A DNA stretch of 64,000 nt from the NCBI RefSeq assembly GCF_000004195.4, contig NC_030685.2, forward strand, positions 56,326,516 through 56,390,515, in the 5' to 3' direction. Position 1 is the first letter of the stretch. Every line of letters begins with the position of its first letter. The notes under the pieces were generated by a model. It made no database searches and was not told where the DNA came from. It saw nothing but the letters and a program-made list of their open reading frames with translations. Of this stretch, positions 1-10,693 are shown piece after piece. Both the position numbers and the translations under genes were made by a program. The DNA is from Xenopus tropicalis. Its lineage: Eukaryota; Chordata; Amphibia; Anura; Pipidae.

Positions 1-1237
1 GAAACAAATGTTCCATTCTTTTTCATTTTTTTGTTGCACAGTCTTGATTCATTGACTCAGTAAGGAAAGTGGCTTGCTGGCATGTGGTCAGGGCTTGATA
101 CAGATCTGGAAGGTGATGGACAGAACAGGGCATGGGTAATAATATCTCAATAAGCATTTATATTTAAGACCCAATTTTCTCGAGGGAGAAGCAAGATACA
201 AACTGCAGAATAAGGACAGTCCAGCTGCTGGGCCCAGAGAAGACAATTTACCTTTAGGCAAGTGGTTGGTTTCACTGCTATGTATTGGGGTTCTTTATGT
301 GCTGAGTTGGACCTTGCTTGGAATATGCACATTGCATGTTCATCATTTTCCCACTTAGCACATGCTTCCCGTGGAATTCAGCAGTGCCCCTGTTATTTTG
401 TGGTTGTAGGCATTGTAAAGGGACCCTGACCTGTATTTTATTCTACTTGATGCAGTTAAAGACCACAAGAAATTCCCAGCTTTGTATAGAAGCTGTAGAT
501 AGCTGACAGCCAGGCAGTTCTGCCTTTTACAACAGCCTCCCATTGCGAGACTCACAAGCCATCAAAATCTAAAGAGCCATATCCAGTGAAACCTGAAAGA
601 ACCATACAAACATATACATGCAGGTCTAAACACAAATGTGATTGACAAGCGCTGCTGCAAAGGAGAGGTGCTTGTAGTTTATTTTGGAAAAGAAAACTGT
701 GAGATTTTCTTCTGATTTCTAAGATTTAAGAATAAAGATTGTTAAAGGGCACATAAGGGCATCATGGGGCATTATAGGGCCTTTGATTTCATAGTACAGA
801 ATGATTTTCAGCTTTTGTCAGAAAACAAAATCCCTGTTCTTCCTAAAGGTCATTTTTCTCCTTTTTCTCCAATTCTGCCTCTCTTGTTCATTATTCTAAA
901 AATCATTATTTCTCCCTCCTAGTAATATACATTAAGCTAAGTGAGTAGAAGACATTTGGGACCTGCCTTTCCTACATAATATCAAAGATGCAAAAACTTC
1001 CTGACAAAGCTTTACACAGCAGCTGTGTATTTTTATACCACAGTTTGTACATACCATAGGAATAAAAAAGAGTTATGTGTGGTTCAGTTTATATCCAGTT
1101 GGGATGCCAGCTGTGCAAGTTGGCTTTTACAAGTGACAGTATATGAGACACAATAGTAGTGTACTGCAAAAGTTTTCCTTTACCAAAAAACAGAGTAACA
1201 AATGTTTGATTTGGCTGTGAATTCAGTGTAGGGACAT
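1..1237. other. Unassigned non-coding stretch
   Basis: I see no exon, RNA gene or clear transposon here. Small open frames at 147-332, 318-506 and 355-555 overlap on opposite strands and look like chance. A low-complexity GGGCA/GGGC stretch occurs near 745-780. It may be intron or flank of kcnh3. Confidence 0.4.
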
Positions 1238-1245
1238 TCTAGTTC

Positions 1246-1517
1246 AGTGATCTCCAACCAGTGGCTTGTGAGCAATATGTTGCTCATCAACTGCTTGAAT
1301 GTTGCTCCTCAAAGCAGATGCTTGTTTTTGAATTACTGGCTTGGGGCAAGTTTTGGTTTCATAAAAACCTGGTGTAATGCCAAACAGAGCCTTTTGTAGG
1401 TTGCCAGTCCACACAGGGGCTACCCTTACAGCTAATCACAGTTTTTATTTGGCACCCCGGAACTTTTTTCATCATTTTTCTATGTGGCTCACGTGTATAA
1501 AAGGGTGGGGACATCTG
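1246..1517. mobile_element. hAT-like non-autonomous element, decayed copy
   Basis: The left end is CAGTGATCTCCAACCAGTGG and the right end reads GGTGGGGACATCTG, imperfect inverted termini of the CAGTG hAT type. Flanks TTCTAGTT (1238-1245) and ATCTAGTC (1518-1525) agree at 6 of 8 positions, as expected for an old 8-bp target duplication. The same element occurs in better condition at 61562-61851, sharing the phrases GGCTTGG-GGCAAGTTTTGGTT and TTATTTGGCACC. It carries no coding capacity. Confidence 0.8.
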
Positions 1518-1687
1518 ATCTAGTCCCAGGAAATCTTCCATAACTCTCACAAGCCATGCTAGCAATTCTAGTTTATCCAGCAGAGCTATAAAAACACAGA
1601 AACCCCAGATTCAGATCATGTGATTATAATTACATTCCAGTTGTAATTAGTTAAAATTATATATATTTCTAAACCAATATATGCTAT

Positions 1688-1892
1688 ACAGATATGGGAA
1701 AACTTATCCAGAAACCCTATATTTTGAAAACTCCAATGGAGCCCATTATAAGCAAATAATTCTAATTCAAAAATTCCCTTTTCTCTGTAATAAAACTGTA
1801 CTTTGAACTTGATCCTAAATGAGCTGCATAAATCTGTATTGGTGACAATCCCATTGGGTTTATTTCACCTTTAAATGTTTTTAGCAGACTTA
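1688..1892. repeat. Left half of an ACAG(G)TATGGGA-type inverted repeat element
   Basis: It starts ACAGATATGGGAAAACTTATC and carries the phrase CCCATTGGGTTTATT shared with copies at 13327, 22323 and 37113. The matching right half resumes at 2582, beyond a nested insertion, and ends ATCCTATACCTGT at 2673, the inverse of the left end. This is an abundant Xenopus palindromic repeat by recollection. Confidence 0.75.
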
Positions 1893-2578
1893 AGGGCACA
1901 TTTACTTACCCACGAACGGGCCGAATGCGTCCGATTGCGTTTTTTTCGTAATGATCGGTATTTTGCGATTTTTTGGAAAATTGGCGCGCCTTTTTCGTAG
2001 CCATTCCGAAAGTTGTGCAAAATGTTGCGATTTTTTCGTAGCGTTAAAACTTGCGCGAAAAGTCGCGCCTTTTTCGTAGCCATTCCGAAAGTTGCGCAAA
2101 ATGTTGCGATTTTTTCGTAGCGTTAAAACTTGTGCGAAAAGTTGCGACTTTTTCGCAGCTTTCGCACCGAGTACGAAAGATTCGGATTCATTCAAGCTTC
2201 AGTATGGTGACTTTTCTTGGGCCAGGTTGGAGCTGCAGGGTGCCATTGAGTCCTATGGGAGGCTTCTAAAATCATGCTAAGTCTGAAAATTTTGCCCGCC
2301 GCTTACGAGTGCTCAATACGAAAAAGTCACGACAAGATACGAGCGAATCGTAATGGCTACGAAAAACTCGCGTTTTTTCGCGCAAGTCGTAATGGCTACG
2401 AAAAAGTCGCGTTTTTTCGCGCAAATCGTATTGGTAACGAAAAAGTCGCAACAATTTCCGAAAAGTCGTAAAGGCACTGAAAAAATCGCAAAAAATACGA
2501 AAAAGTCGCAAAATGTTCGTTTTCCAATCGGAATTTTTCCAATTCGGATTCGAATTCGTGTCTTAGTAAATCAGCCCC
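1893..2578. mobile_element. Palindromic MITE, copy 1 (TTA target duplication)
   Basis: Termini are AGGGCACATTTACTTACCC on the left and TTAGTAAATCAGCCCC on the right. TTA flanks both sides (1890-1892 and 2579-2581), a 3-bp target duplication. The arms are long imperfect inverted repeats made of TTTTTCGTAGCCATT, TTTTTCGTAGCGTTAAAACTT and their complements, so the transcript would fold into a hairpin. A non-palindromic insert of about 110 bases sits in the loop near 2190-2300. Frames inside it look like repetitive proteins only because of the iterated motif. Three-base duplications and no coding region suit a PIF/Harbinger-like MITE, though the class is my inference. Confidence 0.85.
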
Positions 2579-2581
2579 TTA

Positions 2582-2673
2582 AGGTACAGTATGGTGATCC
2601 AAATTACAGAAAGATCCCTTATCCAGAAAACCGCAGATCCCTGAACATACTGGATGACAGATCCTATACCTGT
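2582..2673. repeat. Right half of the interrupted ACAG(G)TATGGGA-type element
   Basis: It continues the element begun at 1688 and includes CCCTTATCCAGAAAACC and the closing ATCCTATACCTGT. The two halves flank the palindromic MITE at 1893-2578, so the MITE jumped into an existing copy of this repeat. Confidence 0.7.
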
Positions 2674-3401
2674 ACAATGCAGCAAGTATTTTTATGGCTG
2701 ACCTGTTAAAAGGAAGACATGGTAACCCTCTTTTAAACATTCACCTTTATATATGGGCATATGGAAATTGCTGTGTGCATCGCAATTTACACTAGGTTAT
2801 TACATTGTACAATAGTCTACCTTAATTCATAGTATTGTGGAAAGGAATCCACCCAATGAGATCAGCTTAGCCTGGTAGCAGCATGGATAACTGTCTTTTC
2901 AGTCTAAAATACATTTCCAAAGAATAACCTTCTTCAAACTGTGACAGTCAAGGTGGAACAAAGCAGTCAGGGAAAGTGTAAAAAGTCACAAAACTGGATA
3001 TTTATATGTATGCATAAAGTGTCAGGCCTTAGCTTGTTAAGTATGCCAAACATCCCTTTAATGCAGTGTTTATTTCAATTTTAAAAGAAATGCCATATAG
3101 CTTGTCTCAGCTATGGATTTCTGTACAGACATTTGAGATATACACTCCTATAAGCCACACATTGGTTTTGTTGTGTACAGTGCCATATTTTCTGTCTCTT
3201 TTATTTTTTTGTGCATATGTACATGTCAGAAACACATTGTTCCATTGTAGTATTTTATGGACATTTTAAAAGTGGCTTTTGTAAAATGTCCATACCTTGT
3301 ATTTTAATGACCCTAGACGATTAAGTGGGCGAGGAAGCTAACTGAGATGTTGAGTGTTTTCCTGGAGTATGTACCTTATAGTAGAAGATTGTAGACCAGA
3401 T
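2674..3401. other. Unassigned stretch between MITEs
   Basis: AT-rich sequence with no recognisable exon, RNA gene or transposon terminus. The 67-residue + strand frame at 3066-3269 has no motif I know and no splice context. Confidence 0.4.
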
Positions 3402-3404
3402 ATT

Positions 3405-3930
3405 GGGGCTGATTTACTAAGACACGAATTCGAATCCGAATTGGAAAAATTCCGATTGGAAGACGAACATTTTGCGACTTTTTCGTATTTTTTGCGATTT
3501 TTTTTGGCGTCTTTACGATTTGCGCGAAAAAACGCGAGTTTTTCGTAGCCATTACGACTTGCGCGAAAAAACGCGAGTTTTTCGTAGCCATTCCGAAAGT
3601 TGCGCAAAGTCGCGATTTTTTCGTAGCGTTAAAACTTGCGCAAAAAGTTGCGCCTTTTTCGTAGCGTTAAAACTTAAAAGGCGCGACGTTTTGCGCAAGT
3701 TTTAACGCTACGAAAAAATCGTGACTTTTCGCGCAAGTTTTAATGCTACGAAAAAATCGCGACTTTGCGCAACTTTCGTAATGGCTACGAAAAACTTGCG
3801 TTTTTTCGCGAAAATCGTATTAGTAACGAAAAAGTCGCGATAATTTCCGAAAAATCGCAAAATACTGATCATTACGAAAAAAACGCAATCGGACGCATTC
3901 GGCCCGTTCGTGGGTTAGTAAATGTGCCCC
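3405..3930. mobile_element. Palindromic MITE, copy 2 (ATT target duplication)
   Basis: It opens GGGGCTGATTTACTAAGACA and closes GGGTTAGTAAATGTGCCCC. ATT lies on both sides (3402-3404 and 3931-3933). The two arms are near-complementary over most of the 526 bases, folding around about 3680 (AAAACTTAAAAGGCGCGACG). It is the most intact copy of the family in this window, in the opposite orientation to copy 1. Open frames inside are by-products of the repeated motif. Confidence 0.9.
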
Positions 3931-3933
3931 ATT

Positions 3934-4511
3934 GTGTATGATGGACTGTTATAATGTAGCCCAAGTGCAAAGCACAATAAAATGACCCAGTTCTACCATA
4001 TAAAGGATGAGGATGGAGTTCCTTTAAGCCTCTTGTATCCCACTGAAAGCAGGAGGATGCAGGTTTGGAGTGAAGTGCTAGGGAAGAGGACTCAGAGTAA
4101 GAACAAACTAAGGTCCTGTAACAGGGATTTAGAAGCTCAGTTCAAATGTCAGTTGCTTTCACTGAGCTATTCTCCACAGTCATATAACACCTCCCTTGTT
4201 TTCATAAGCAGCAATGCTGCTGCTTTTATTACTTTTGGAAATTCCTAAGCTAATGTGGCAGCTGTGAGGTTTGATATAATATGCTATATTCTCATATTGA
4301 TATAATCATATATTCATATATGCATGTATTTTGATAACTTTGATACACTTTGATGCTTAGCATATCATACTCCATTTTAGAAATGTATCTCCATTTTGTA
4401 ACAGCAAACAGCAAGGTTTGAACATCCCATAATAGTTGTTTTTCCCAAAAAGTACCCTTGCACAGCTTGCACCAACTTAATCTTATCTGTGCACTAACGC
4501 CTCTTCTACTC
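3934..4511. other. Unassigned stretch between MITEs
   Basis: It holds an 88-codon + strand frame (3982-4248) with no recognised domain and no splice context, and an AT-rich tract rich in CATATT near 4270-4330. I see no supportable gene. Confidence 0.4.
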
Positions 4512-4514
4512 CTT

Positions 4515-5020
4515 GGGGCTGATTTACTAAGACACGATTTCGAATCCGAATTGGAAAAATTCCGATTGGAAACGAACATTTTGCGATTTTTTCGTATTTT
4601 TTGCGATTTTTTTCTGCGTCTTTACGATTTTTGTGCGTAAAAACGCAAGTTTTTCGGCGTCTTTACGATTTTTGCGTAAAAACGCGAGTTTTTCGTAGCC
4701 ATTACAAAATTTGCGCAAAGTCGCGATTTTTTTGTAGCGTTAACACTTGCGCGCAAAGTTGCGCCTTTTTCGTAGCGTTAAAACTTAAAAGGCGCGACGT
4801 TTCGCGCAAGTTTTAACGCTACGAAAAAATCGCGACTTTGCGCAACTTTCGTAATGGCTACGAAAAACTCGCGTTTTTACGCAAAAATCGTAAAGACGCC
4901 GAAAAACTCACGTTTTTATGCAAAAATCGTAAAGACGCCGAAAAAATCGCAAAATTACCGATCATTACGAAAAAAACGCAATCGGCATTCGGCCCGTTCG
5001 TGGGTTAGTAAATGTGCCCC
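4515..5020. mobile_element. Palindromic MITE, copy 3 (CTT target duplication)
   Basis: Ends are GGGGCTGATTTACTAAGACA and GGGTTAGTAAATGTGCCCC, as in copy 2. CTT flanks both ends (4512-4514 and 5021-5023). The arms include a local triple iteration of a GGCGTCTTTACGATTTTTG-like unit on the left, mirrored by TCGTAAAGACGCCGAAAAA on the right. At 506 bases it is 20 shorter than copy 2, differing mainly in the number of these internal units. Confidence 0.9.
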
Positions 5021-5023
5021 CTT

Positions 5024-6204
5024 GTGTCCTCCTTAAATTTCCTGTCCCGCATTAGCCATCGTTGAAGGCCATTCTTGAAGCTAATGAGGTTCTACTCTAT
5101 TTTTTATAATGATTCCTTTGTATCTGCACGTACACAAGGGGTATAAAAGCTATGATCACGTAAGAATAACCTGAACAAGTTTGAACTTCCATTGTGGTTG
5201 TGTCCTTCTTGTTCCTGTGCACGTCTTTGTCCTGGCTGGAGAGCTCCCACGGATTACTACATTTACAGTTTTGCGGTCAGGAACCCTAACAGCAGCATGT
5301 CTGAAAGTTGCTGGTAAATGTTCTCACATAAAGGTCAGTATTAATGCTACAAATTCAAAACCCAATACTTAAAACAGTTAGCCAGATAATTTATTTTGCA
5401 CTCCTATATTTGTAAAGCACCAGCATGTATACAGAGCTTCTTAACCGGCCTCTATGTTTTGAAGTGTGGGAGCAAAGTAGAGTACTGGGTGGAATCCAAC
5501 ATGGGTCAAACATATGCCTCATTGCAGATGGTACCCAGGTCTGAAATGAACTTAGGATCCCAGCACAGTAAGCTAGTAGTGCTATCCATTCATCCATTTA
5601 GCTTTGCATTATTACTTTGTCTATGATTTTTCACAGACACAGTTCTGCAATAAACCTAAATTGACTTCACAGTGATAAAATACACTCTTGTGTGGTTAAT
5701 GAAACATATGGATGATAATGTGGCCACAACATATGTTATCTTCAAATGTATTTAAGAGCAGCGACAAAATGGCATTTAACAGAATGAGCAGAACTTGACA
5801 GGCAATCATAAACAACAAGCAGTAAAACCATGAGTCAATAATATAGCAGCTAGGTACTATCTGCTATATCTGAGACCCTAGATATTTTTGTTGGTCTCGC
5901 TGTATTTTTCCAAATAAATGTGGACAATATTCAGTGTTTAATAGTGATACTGCTGCAGTCTTTACCTCAGGTTTTATAGTGTTATTTCTGACTTTGACTG
6001 CAGTGAAGATTCTTCGTTGCTCCAGATCGCATTTGTTTCTTTCTCTACCTGTTTCTCCTTCTTATCTTCTTATCTAAGCTGTCTGATCAGCCCCCCTAGA
6101 GACAAGTCACAGTAGCTCTCTGTAGGTTCTTCATTATTGACAAGGAAAGGGTTAAAATAGTTTTCATATCTTATTCATTATTCATTTGGGGTAAATACCT
6201 TGGA
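5024..6204. other. Unassigned non-coding stretch
   Basis: No coding, RNA or transposon signal that I can name. Two opposing frames at 5391-5626 are mutual shadows without a recognisable domain. Confidence 0.4.
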
Positions 6205-6460
6205 GGCCTATTCAGCAAAATTTGAATTTGTGATTTTTTCGAATAAACTTCAAAACTCGAACATGTGCTTATTTATTAAAAAAAACCTGACTAGAAACAA
6301 ATCAAATTAAACTGTGAATAAGAAAAATTGACTGTGAGGAATTTACATTCTACTCATCATTTTCAATGGGATTAGAAACTCATAAAAAGATTTGAAAAAC
6401 TATAATTAAAAAAAAAAAAAAATTGGTAGGACAACTCCCATTGACTTCATCTTGGTCTTG
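6205..6460. repeat. Decayed AT-rich MITE-like repeat
   Basis: It begins near GCCTATTCAGCAAAATTTGAA and ends near ACTCCCATTGACTTCAT. It holds Xenopus-style phrases such as TTTTTTCGAATAAACTTC and TTCAATGGGATTAGAAACTC. An A15-type run lies near 6406-6422. Borders are approximate and no target duplication is visible. Confidence 0.45.
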
Positions 6461-6533
6461 TAAGCTTTTAGATGTTGAAGTTTATTAATAATAATATTAA
6501 TAGTTTTTATGCTTAATAAATATTGAACATTTA

Positions 6534-6834
6534 GGGGCAGTTTTATTAAAATGTGAGTTTAGCGCTTAATACATAAAAACATAAAAAAAAAAACACATTC
6601 TATTCATTCCTATGGGATTTCTAGAAGCATATTTATCGATAGGTGAAAGTAAGAGTTAACCAATTGATTAATACTCTTTTTAATCCCTTGGAATGAATAA
6701 AATGTGGGGCAGATTTATCAAAACTGACATTTTGATACATCTGCCCCATAGAGTTTTGGAAACCCTAATTAAAATGAGGGGGTTTTTGCTAATCATGGCA
6801 GAAATTTACATTTCAAGCTTGATATATCAGCCCC
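6534..6834. mobile_element. MITE with GGGGCAG / AGCCCC ends and TTA duplication
   Basis: The left end is GGGGCAGTTTTATTAAAATG, the right end GATATATCAGCCCC, and TTA flanks both (6531-6533, 6835-6837). An internal GGGGCAGATTTATCAAAACT ... ATACATCTGCCCC pair at about 6704-6747 looks like a second, smaller palindrome within it. The terminal motif GGGGC-GATTTA resembles the palindromic MITEs at 3405 and 4515, suggesting related transposases. Confidence 0.65.
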
Positions 6835-6837
6835 TTA

Positions 6838-7956
6838 CAGTGCACCATGGAAATGTTATTGTTTTGTGTACGTTCCAGTGCTCATAACTAAGGGGAGCAG
6901 CTATTTCAGTAATGCAGTAGTTGTTGCAGGATGAGCTGTTATTGGTAGTGGTGCTTATGCCAAAGTAATGGGTATTCTACCAGATAACATTCCACAAACA
7001 TCAATGTGCTGTATAAATGAACTCAGCTACTGTATGGTCACAGAGGTTCTTGTGTTTTTTTAATATCCTTATATATTACAGCACCAATATAACTTTGTTG
7101 GGATTTCACTATCTTATATAATATCCCTTGCTGTAACCCTAGCCTTAAGAATCTATATAAATAATACAGGATTTCAGAACCTACCGTACACTGTCTGCAT
7201 TCATTGTACTACTAGTAGGAGAAACTCATGGAAAGAGCAGACATGAGGCATATTAGGAAGCTTGCTCTGCATAACAAATCTAAACAAATACGTATCCTCA
7301 TAGTCAAAATACTATCTCATAACAGGAAAAACATGCTGTGCAGCTCTTTCTAATGGTTTGTTAGCATTTGGTGTGTAAACCTGATGTGTGCTAGATTTCT
7401 GTTACTGTTGGACAGCATTAGTCTGGAACTGACTGGTTTGGGAAAGCCTCTATGTGGGTGTATGTACTCCTTCCTCCTTTCTGCTTTATAGTGCAAGGGG
7501 TATCTGATCCATGACTAATTAAAAGGGAAGTTCACTTTCAAGAAAATCCCTTCAGCGCTTTGGTAGAGAATAAACATTGTTGCAATGTGAATCTATTTAA
7601 AGAATCTATTGTTTTAATTACATGTATCTCCATAGTAAGTGCTTAATTATTCTCAGCTCAGTGCTGCAAGGGGGATCCTCAGCTTGTTTACTGCAGTGAT
7701 ACAGAGTACGTAAACCAGGGTAAAGTTAGGAACTATGATCACAACTGTGCACATCTCTGTGTTTATTTCCTCTCTTATTCACATATTTTTGCTGTAAACA
7801 CAATGCCTCTGTCATCACCCTGCTTACATTCTGCACTCAGACCAAGGGGTGGTACTGCTATTGGATCAACCCAATAACTTCATACAGTGCCATACAACCC
7901 AAACTGACAGCCTAAAGCATTATGTAAACATTTTCCAGCAATTAGCCAAGGAGTTG
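6838..7956. other. Unassigned stretch, probably including decayed MITE sequence
   Basis: No exon or RNA gene seen. TTAAAAGGGAAGTTCACTTT near 7518 resembles the end of a TTAA-type Xenopus MITE but no clear partner end was located. Confidence 0.35.
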
Positions 7957-8200
7957 TTCACCTTTAAATGTAGAGAGTGCTATTCTGAAACTATTTGCAA
8001 CTGGTCTTCATTTTTTTAATTTGTGTTTTTTTTGTGTTTTTTTTTTTTTTAATTAATTAATTAACTATTTGTTCAGCGCTCTCCAGTTAGCTGATATCTG
8101 GTTTCTCGGCTTGAAATTACCCTAGCAATCAGGAAGTGGTTTGAATGAGAAACCAGAGAGTTCTTTATTAAATGCTGGATCTCAAATTCTCAAAAGCCAC
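7957..8200. repeat. Fragment of a TTCACCTTTAAA-type MITE
   Basis: It contains GTTGTTCACCTTTAAATG, then CTGAAACTATTTGCAACTGG, CTCTCCAGTTAGCTG and AAATTACCCTAGCAA in the order I associate with a common Xenopus repeat. It is interrupted by a T/AATTAA low-complexity tract near 8030-8065. Related pieces lie at 9280 and 52435. Confidence 0.6.
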
Positions 8201-9156
8201 TTCTATAAAAGTTTTTGCCTGTAGTACAAGACATGGTCTAATACGACAGTAATATGTTTAAGCCTTAATTAGAAAAAAAGGTGGAGAGGGCTTCCATTAT
8301 TTCAAGTAAGGATGGATACTGAAATGGCTAAAAAGAAATTGCTAGCCCTGCAATGTATTGGGTTCTAAATAAATAATCACTCCTACAGTTGTGTGTAGAA
8401 TTGTGGAATTGATCTATAAATGTCATAACACGCTCTGTCACAGAACAGTGTTTCTCTGCATGCAACCCATTATTTTGTAATTCAGAGTAATTCATCACTG
8501 CAGTGTATTTCTGATTTTGATACCCCCTTTTAATCTGCATCAAGCCCTACTTTTATACTTGGTGTTTTTGGGGAGGTCGTCTCTGTTAGTCCCCCTATTC
8601 TGTGGTGTTCTTGCAATAAACTGCGCTGAATCGAAACCATGAAAATCAGGTCAGTGGAAAAAGGCAAACAGTCTTTTAAGCTTAGACATTAATGTTTTTA
8701 ACAGCATGGATCTCATTAATTTAGCAGCATTTCTAGCAAAATGGTTTGGTTTCCCTGGAGAAAAATATACAAAATGATTATGTGATTTTTAGAAGTCACT
8801 TTCTGAAAGCCAAATACTCTTATATTATAGATACATGTTATATGCTTTACTCCTTCTGTAAATCCATTCACTTTGTAATACCGTTTTTTGTTCATTTTTT
8901 TCCAACATAAAATAACAATATCTTTGGACGAAACATTCATCCTATTTATGAAGTATGTATTATGTATGTATTATTGTGTGAATTAGAAAAAAAAGGATAA
9001 TAAATATTATTATAATAACATACAAATGAAAGAAGTTCTACATAAGATAATATAACCATGCAAGAGGTTCTTTCCGATGTAGTCTACACAGAATCACAGG
9101 GAAGATTCAATTTACTGTAAGTAAGATGCCAATAGTCTGTTGATGCGGTGATTCCC
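8201..9156. other. Unassigned AT-rich stretch
   Basis: Nothing supportable as a gene. Minus-strand frames at 8328-8543 and 8716-8940 have no recognisable domain. Confidence 0.4.
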
Positions 9157-9182
9157 GGGGGGGGGGGGGGGGGGGGGGGGGG
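9157..9182. repeat. G26 homopolymer
   Basis: An uninterrupted run of 26 G follows CCC and is followed, after GCTTGCA, by a further seven-G run. Long poly(G) is rare, unstable and difficult to sequence, so the exact length may be an assembly artefact. Confidence 0.9.
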
Positions 9183-9279
9183 CTTGCAGGGGGGGAGCTT
9201 GCAGCGTTTCCAGTTTCATATAATTTGGATGTATTGATTAGTTTCCAATAGAAGTGGATTACCTTTCAAAATTTCCATT

Positions 9280-9480
9280 CACTGTTTTAAAAGAGTTGTT
9301 CCTTTTTAGTATGGTGTAGACAGTAGTATTCTAAGATCATTTGCAGTTCTTTTATTTTTATTTTAATTATGTATTTATTTCATGTTTAGCTTTAATACTT
9401 GGAAATTAGACTTCTGGCTGGTTGTTATGGCTTAATTACCCTAGCAAACAGGCTGCAGCATAGAAGTCAAAAAACATGAA
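9280..9480. repeat. Decayed fragment of the TTCACCTTTAAA-type MITE family
   Basis: It has the ordered phrases TTTAGTATGGTGTAGACAG, ATTCTAAGATCATTTGCAG and TTAATTACCCTAGCAAACAGG, parallel to 7957-8200 and 52435-52640. Ends are worn and no duplication can be seen. Confidence 0.5.
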
Positions 9481-10440
9481 ATTACTGGATCCACTTGCCC
9501 AAAGAAGATTGTTTTTGGTAACCAATGGTCAAAGTACTAATGTCAATCTTGCTAAACAGCACAAGTCTAACCATGTATTATGACAATATTTCAAAGTAGA
9601 GCACACAGATGACCAATGGTATTTGGAAAAGCAGTGATTTTTGTTCTTAAGACCCAGTAATATAATGTTTTACGGAACTATAAAAGAGGTCTTAATTATT
9701 TTTGCCCATTGTTCAAATCACCTGCAACTTGCTACTTCCCTATATTGAAAATTTGAGCTAATGTCAGTTAATTAGTAATCTCAGTTCACTAGAGGGTTCA
9801 TTTACAATGCCATAGGCAGTGTGCAAAATGCAAAAACAAAAAAAGGTTGCAATCAGCCATTTATTTGCACTTTGCCCATTGTATAGGGCATTGGGTTAAT
9901 AGCATTGGGGCATTGTGTTTCTGTGGAGAGCAGAGATCTGCAGACTGCTTTATGAATGTAGTGTTGCCATGCTAGATTCAAAAGGGGCAGGTGGGGGGAT
10001 GGAAGAAGGTGTCCCCTACCTTGTGGGTTAGGTTTGAGTTTAATCAATTAAACGTATTAGATAAACAAGCTCTGTGTGATCTCCTACGTGATATTAGGAC
10101 AACCTAGTACTAGATGGTTGGGATTATATGGGTATAATAGATATAGGTGCAGTAGTATTTGTGAAAGCTAATACCACTGCAATATCTCCTGGCATTCTGA
10201 TGAATAATACCTCCTAATTCAAACCCCCAATGGTTCACAAAGTTGCCTAGAAATCTCTATGTTAAAGTAAGAAACTTCCTACACAACAAAATTGTTCAGC
10301 ACATAGAAACTAGTTTGCCAGCCCTGGATATAACTTGAATACACATTGGTGAAATAGTCCTCATGACTAAACCTCTGATCATATTGTTTTATTGGATTCC
10401 CTATTCAACCTACAGGTTGTTCACTTTCTCGCTGACTGGC
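9481..10440. other. Unassigned stretch
   Basis: No exon, RNA gene or clear transposon end found; a minus-strand frame at 9853-10047 has no known motif. Confidence 0.4.
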
Positions 10441-10693
10441 TGACAGTTTGTTGCACATTTACAGGTTTCTGTCACACTGCCAAAGCAAATGCTGTCATTA
10501 GGTTCTAATTTCATTCTCTCATAATTTTTTATATATTGTTTCCTGCTTCTTATAAATAGGAATCCCCTGTAAAGAACAACGGGTTAAAGGGTTAATGGGT
10601 AAGAGAGTGAGAAGGCTGGCACTTTCATTCACTGCACATGCTGACAGATTTCTAATAAGAGTGTCATGTTATTAGAACAATGCTATTCTGTCA
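10441..10693. promoter_or_regulatory. Candidate regulatory element: cluster of TGACAG/CTGTCA sites
   Basis: Five TGACAG-type hexamers occur in 253 bases: TGACAG at 10441 and 10642, and CTGTCA at 10469, 10492 and 10688. A related TGTCA sits at 10662. The last pair brackets an imperfect hairpin, CTGACAG ... CTAATAA ... TTATTAG ... CTGTCAG (10641-10694). TGACAG is the core bound by TALE homeodomain factors (MEIS, PKNOX, TGIF). No transposon terminus is apparent around it. Enhancer function is inference. Confidence 0.3.

Noticed and set aside
1902..2709. Repetitive protein-like frames (for example 118 codons at 2353-2709)
   Set aside because: They are translations of the iterated TTTTTCGTAGC motif of a palindromic MITE.
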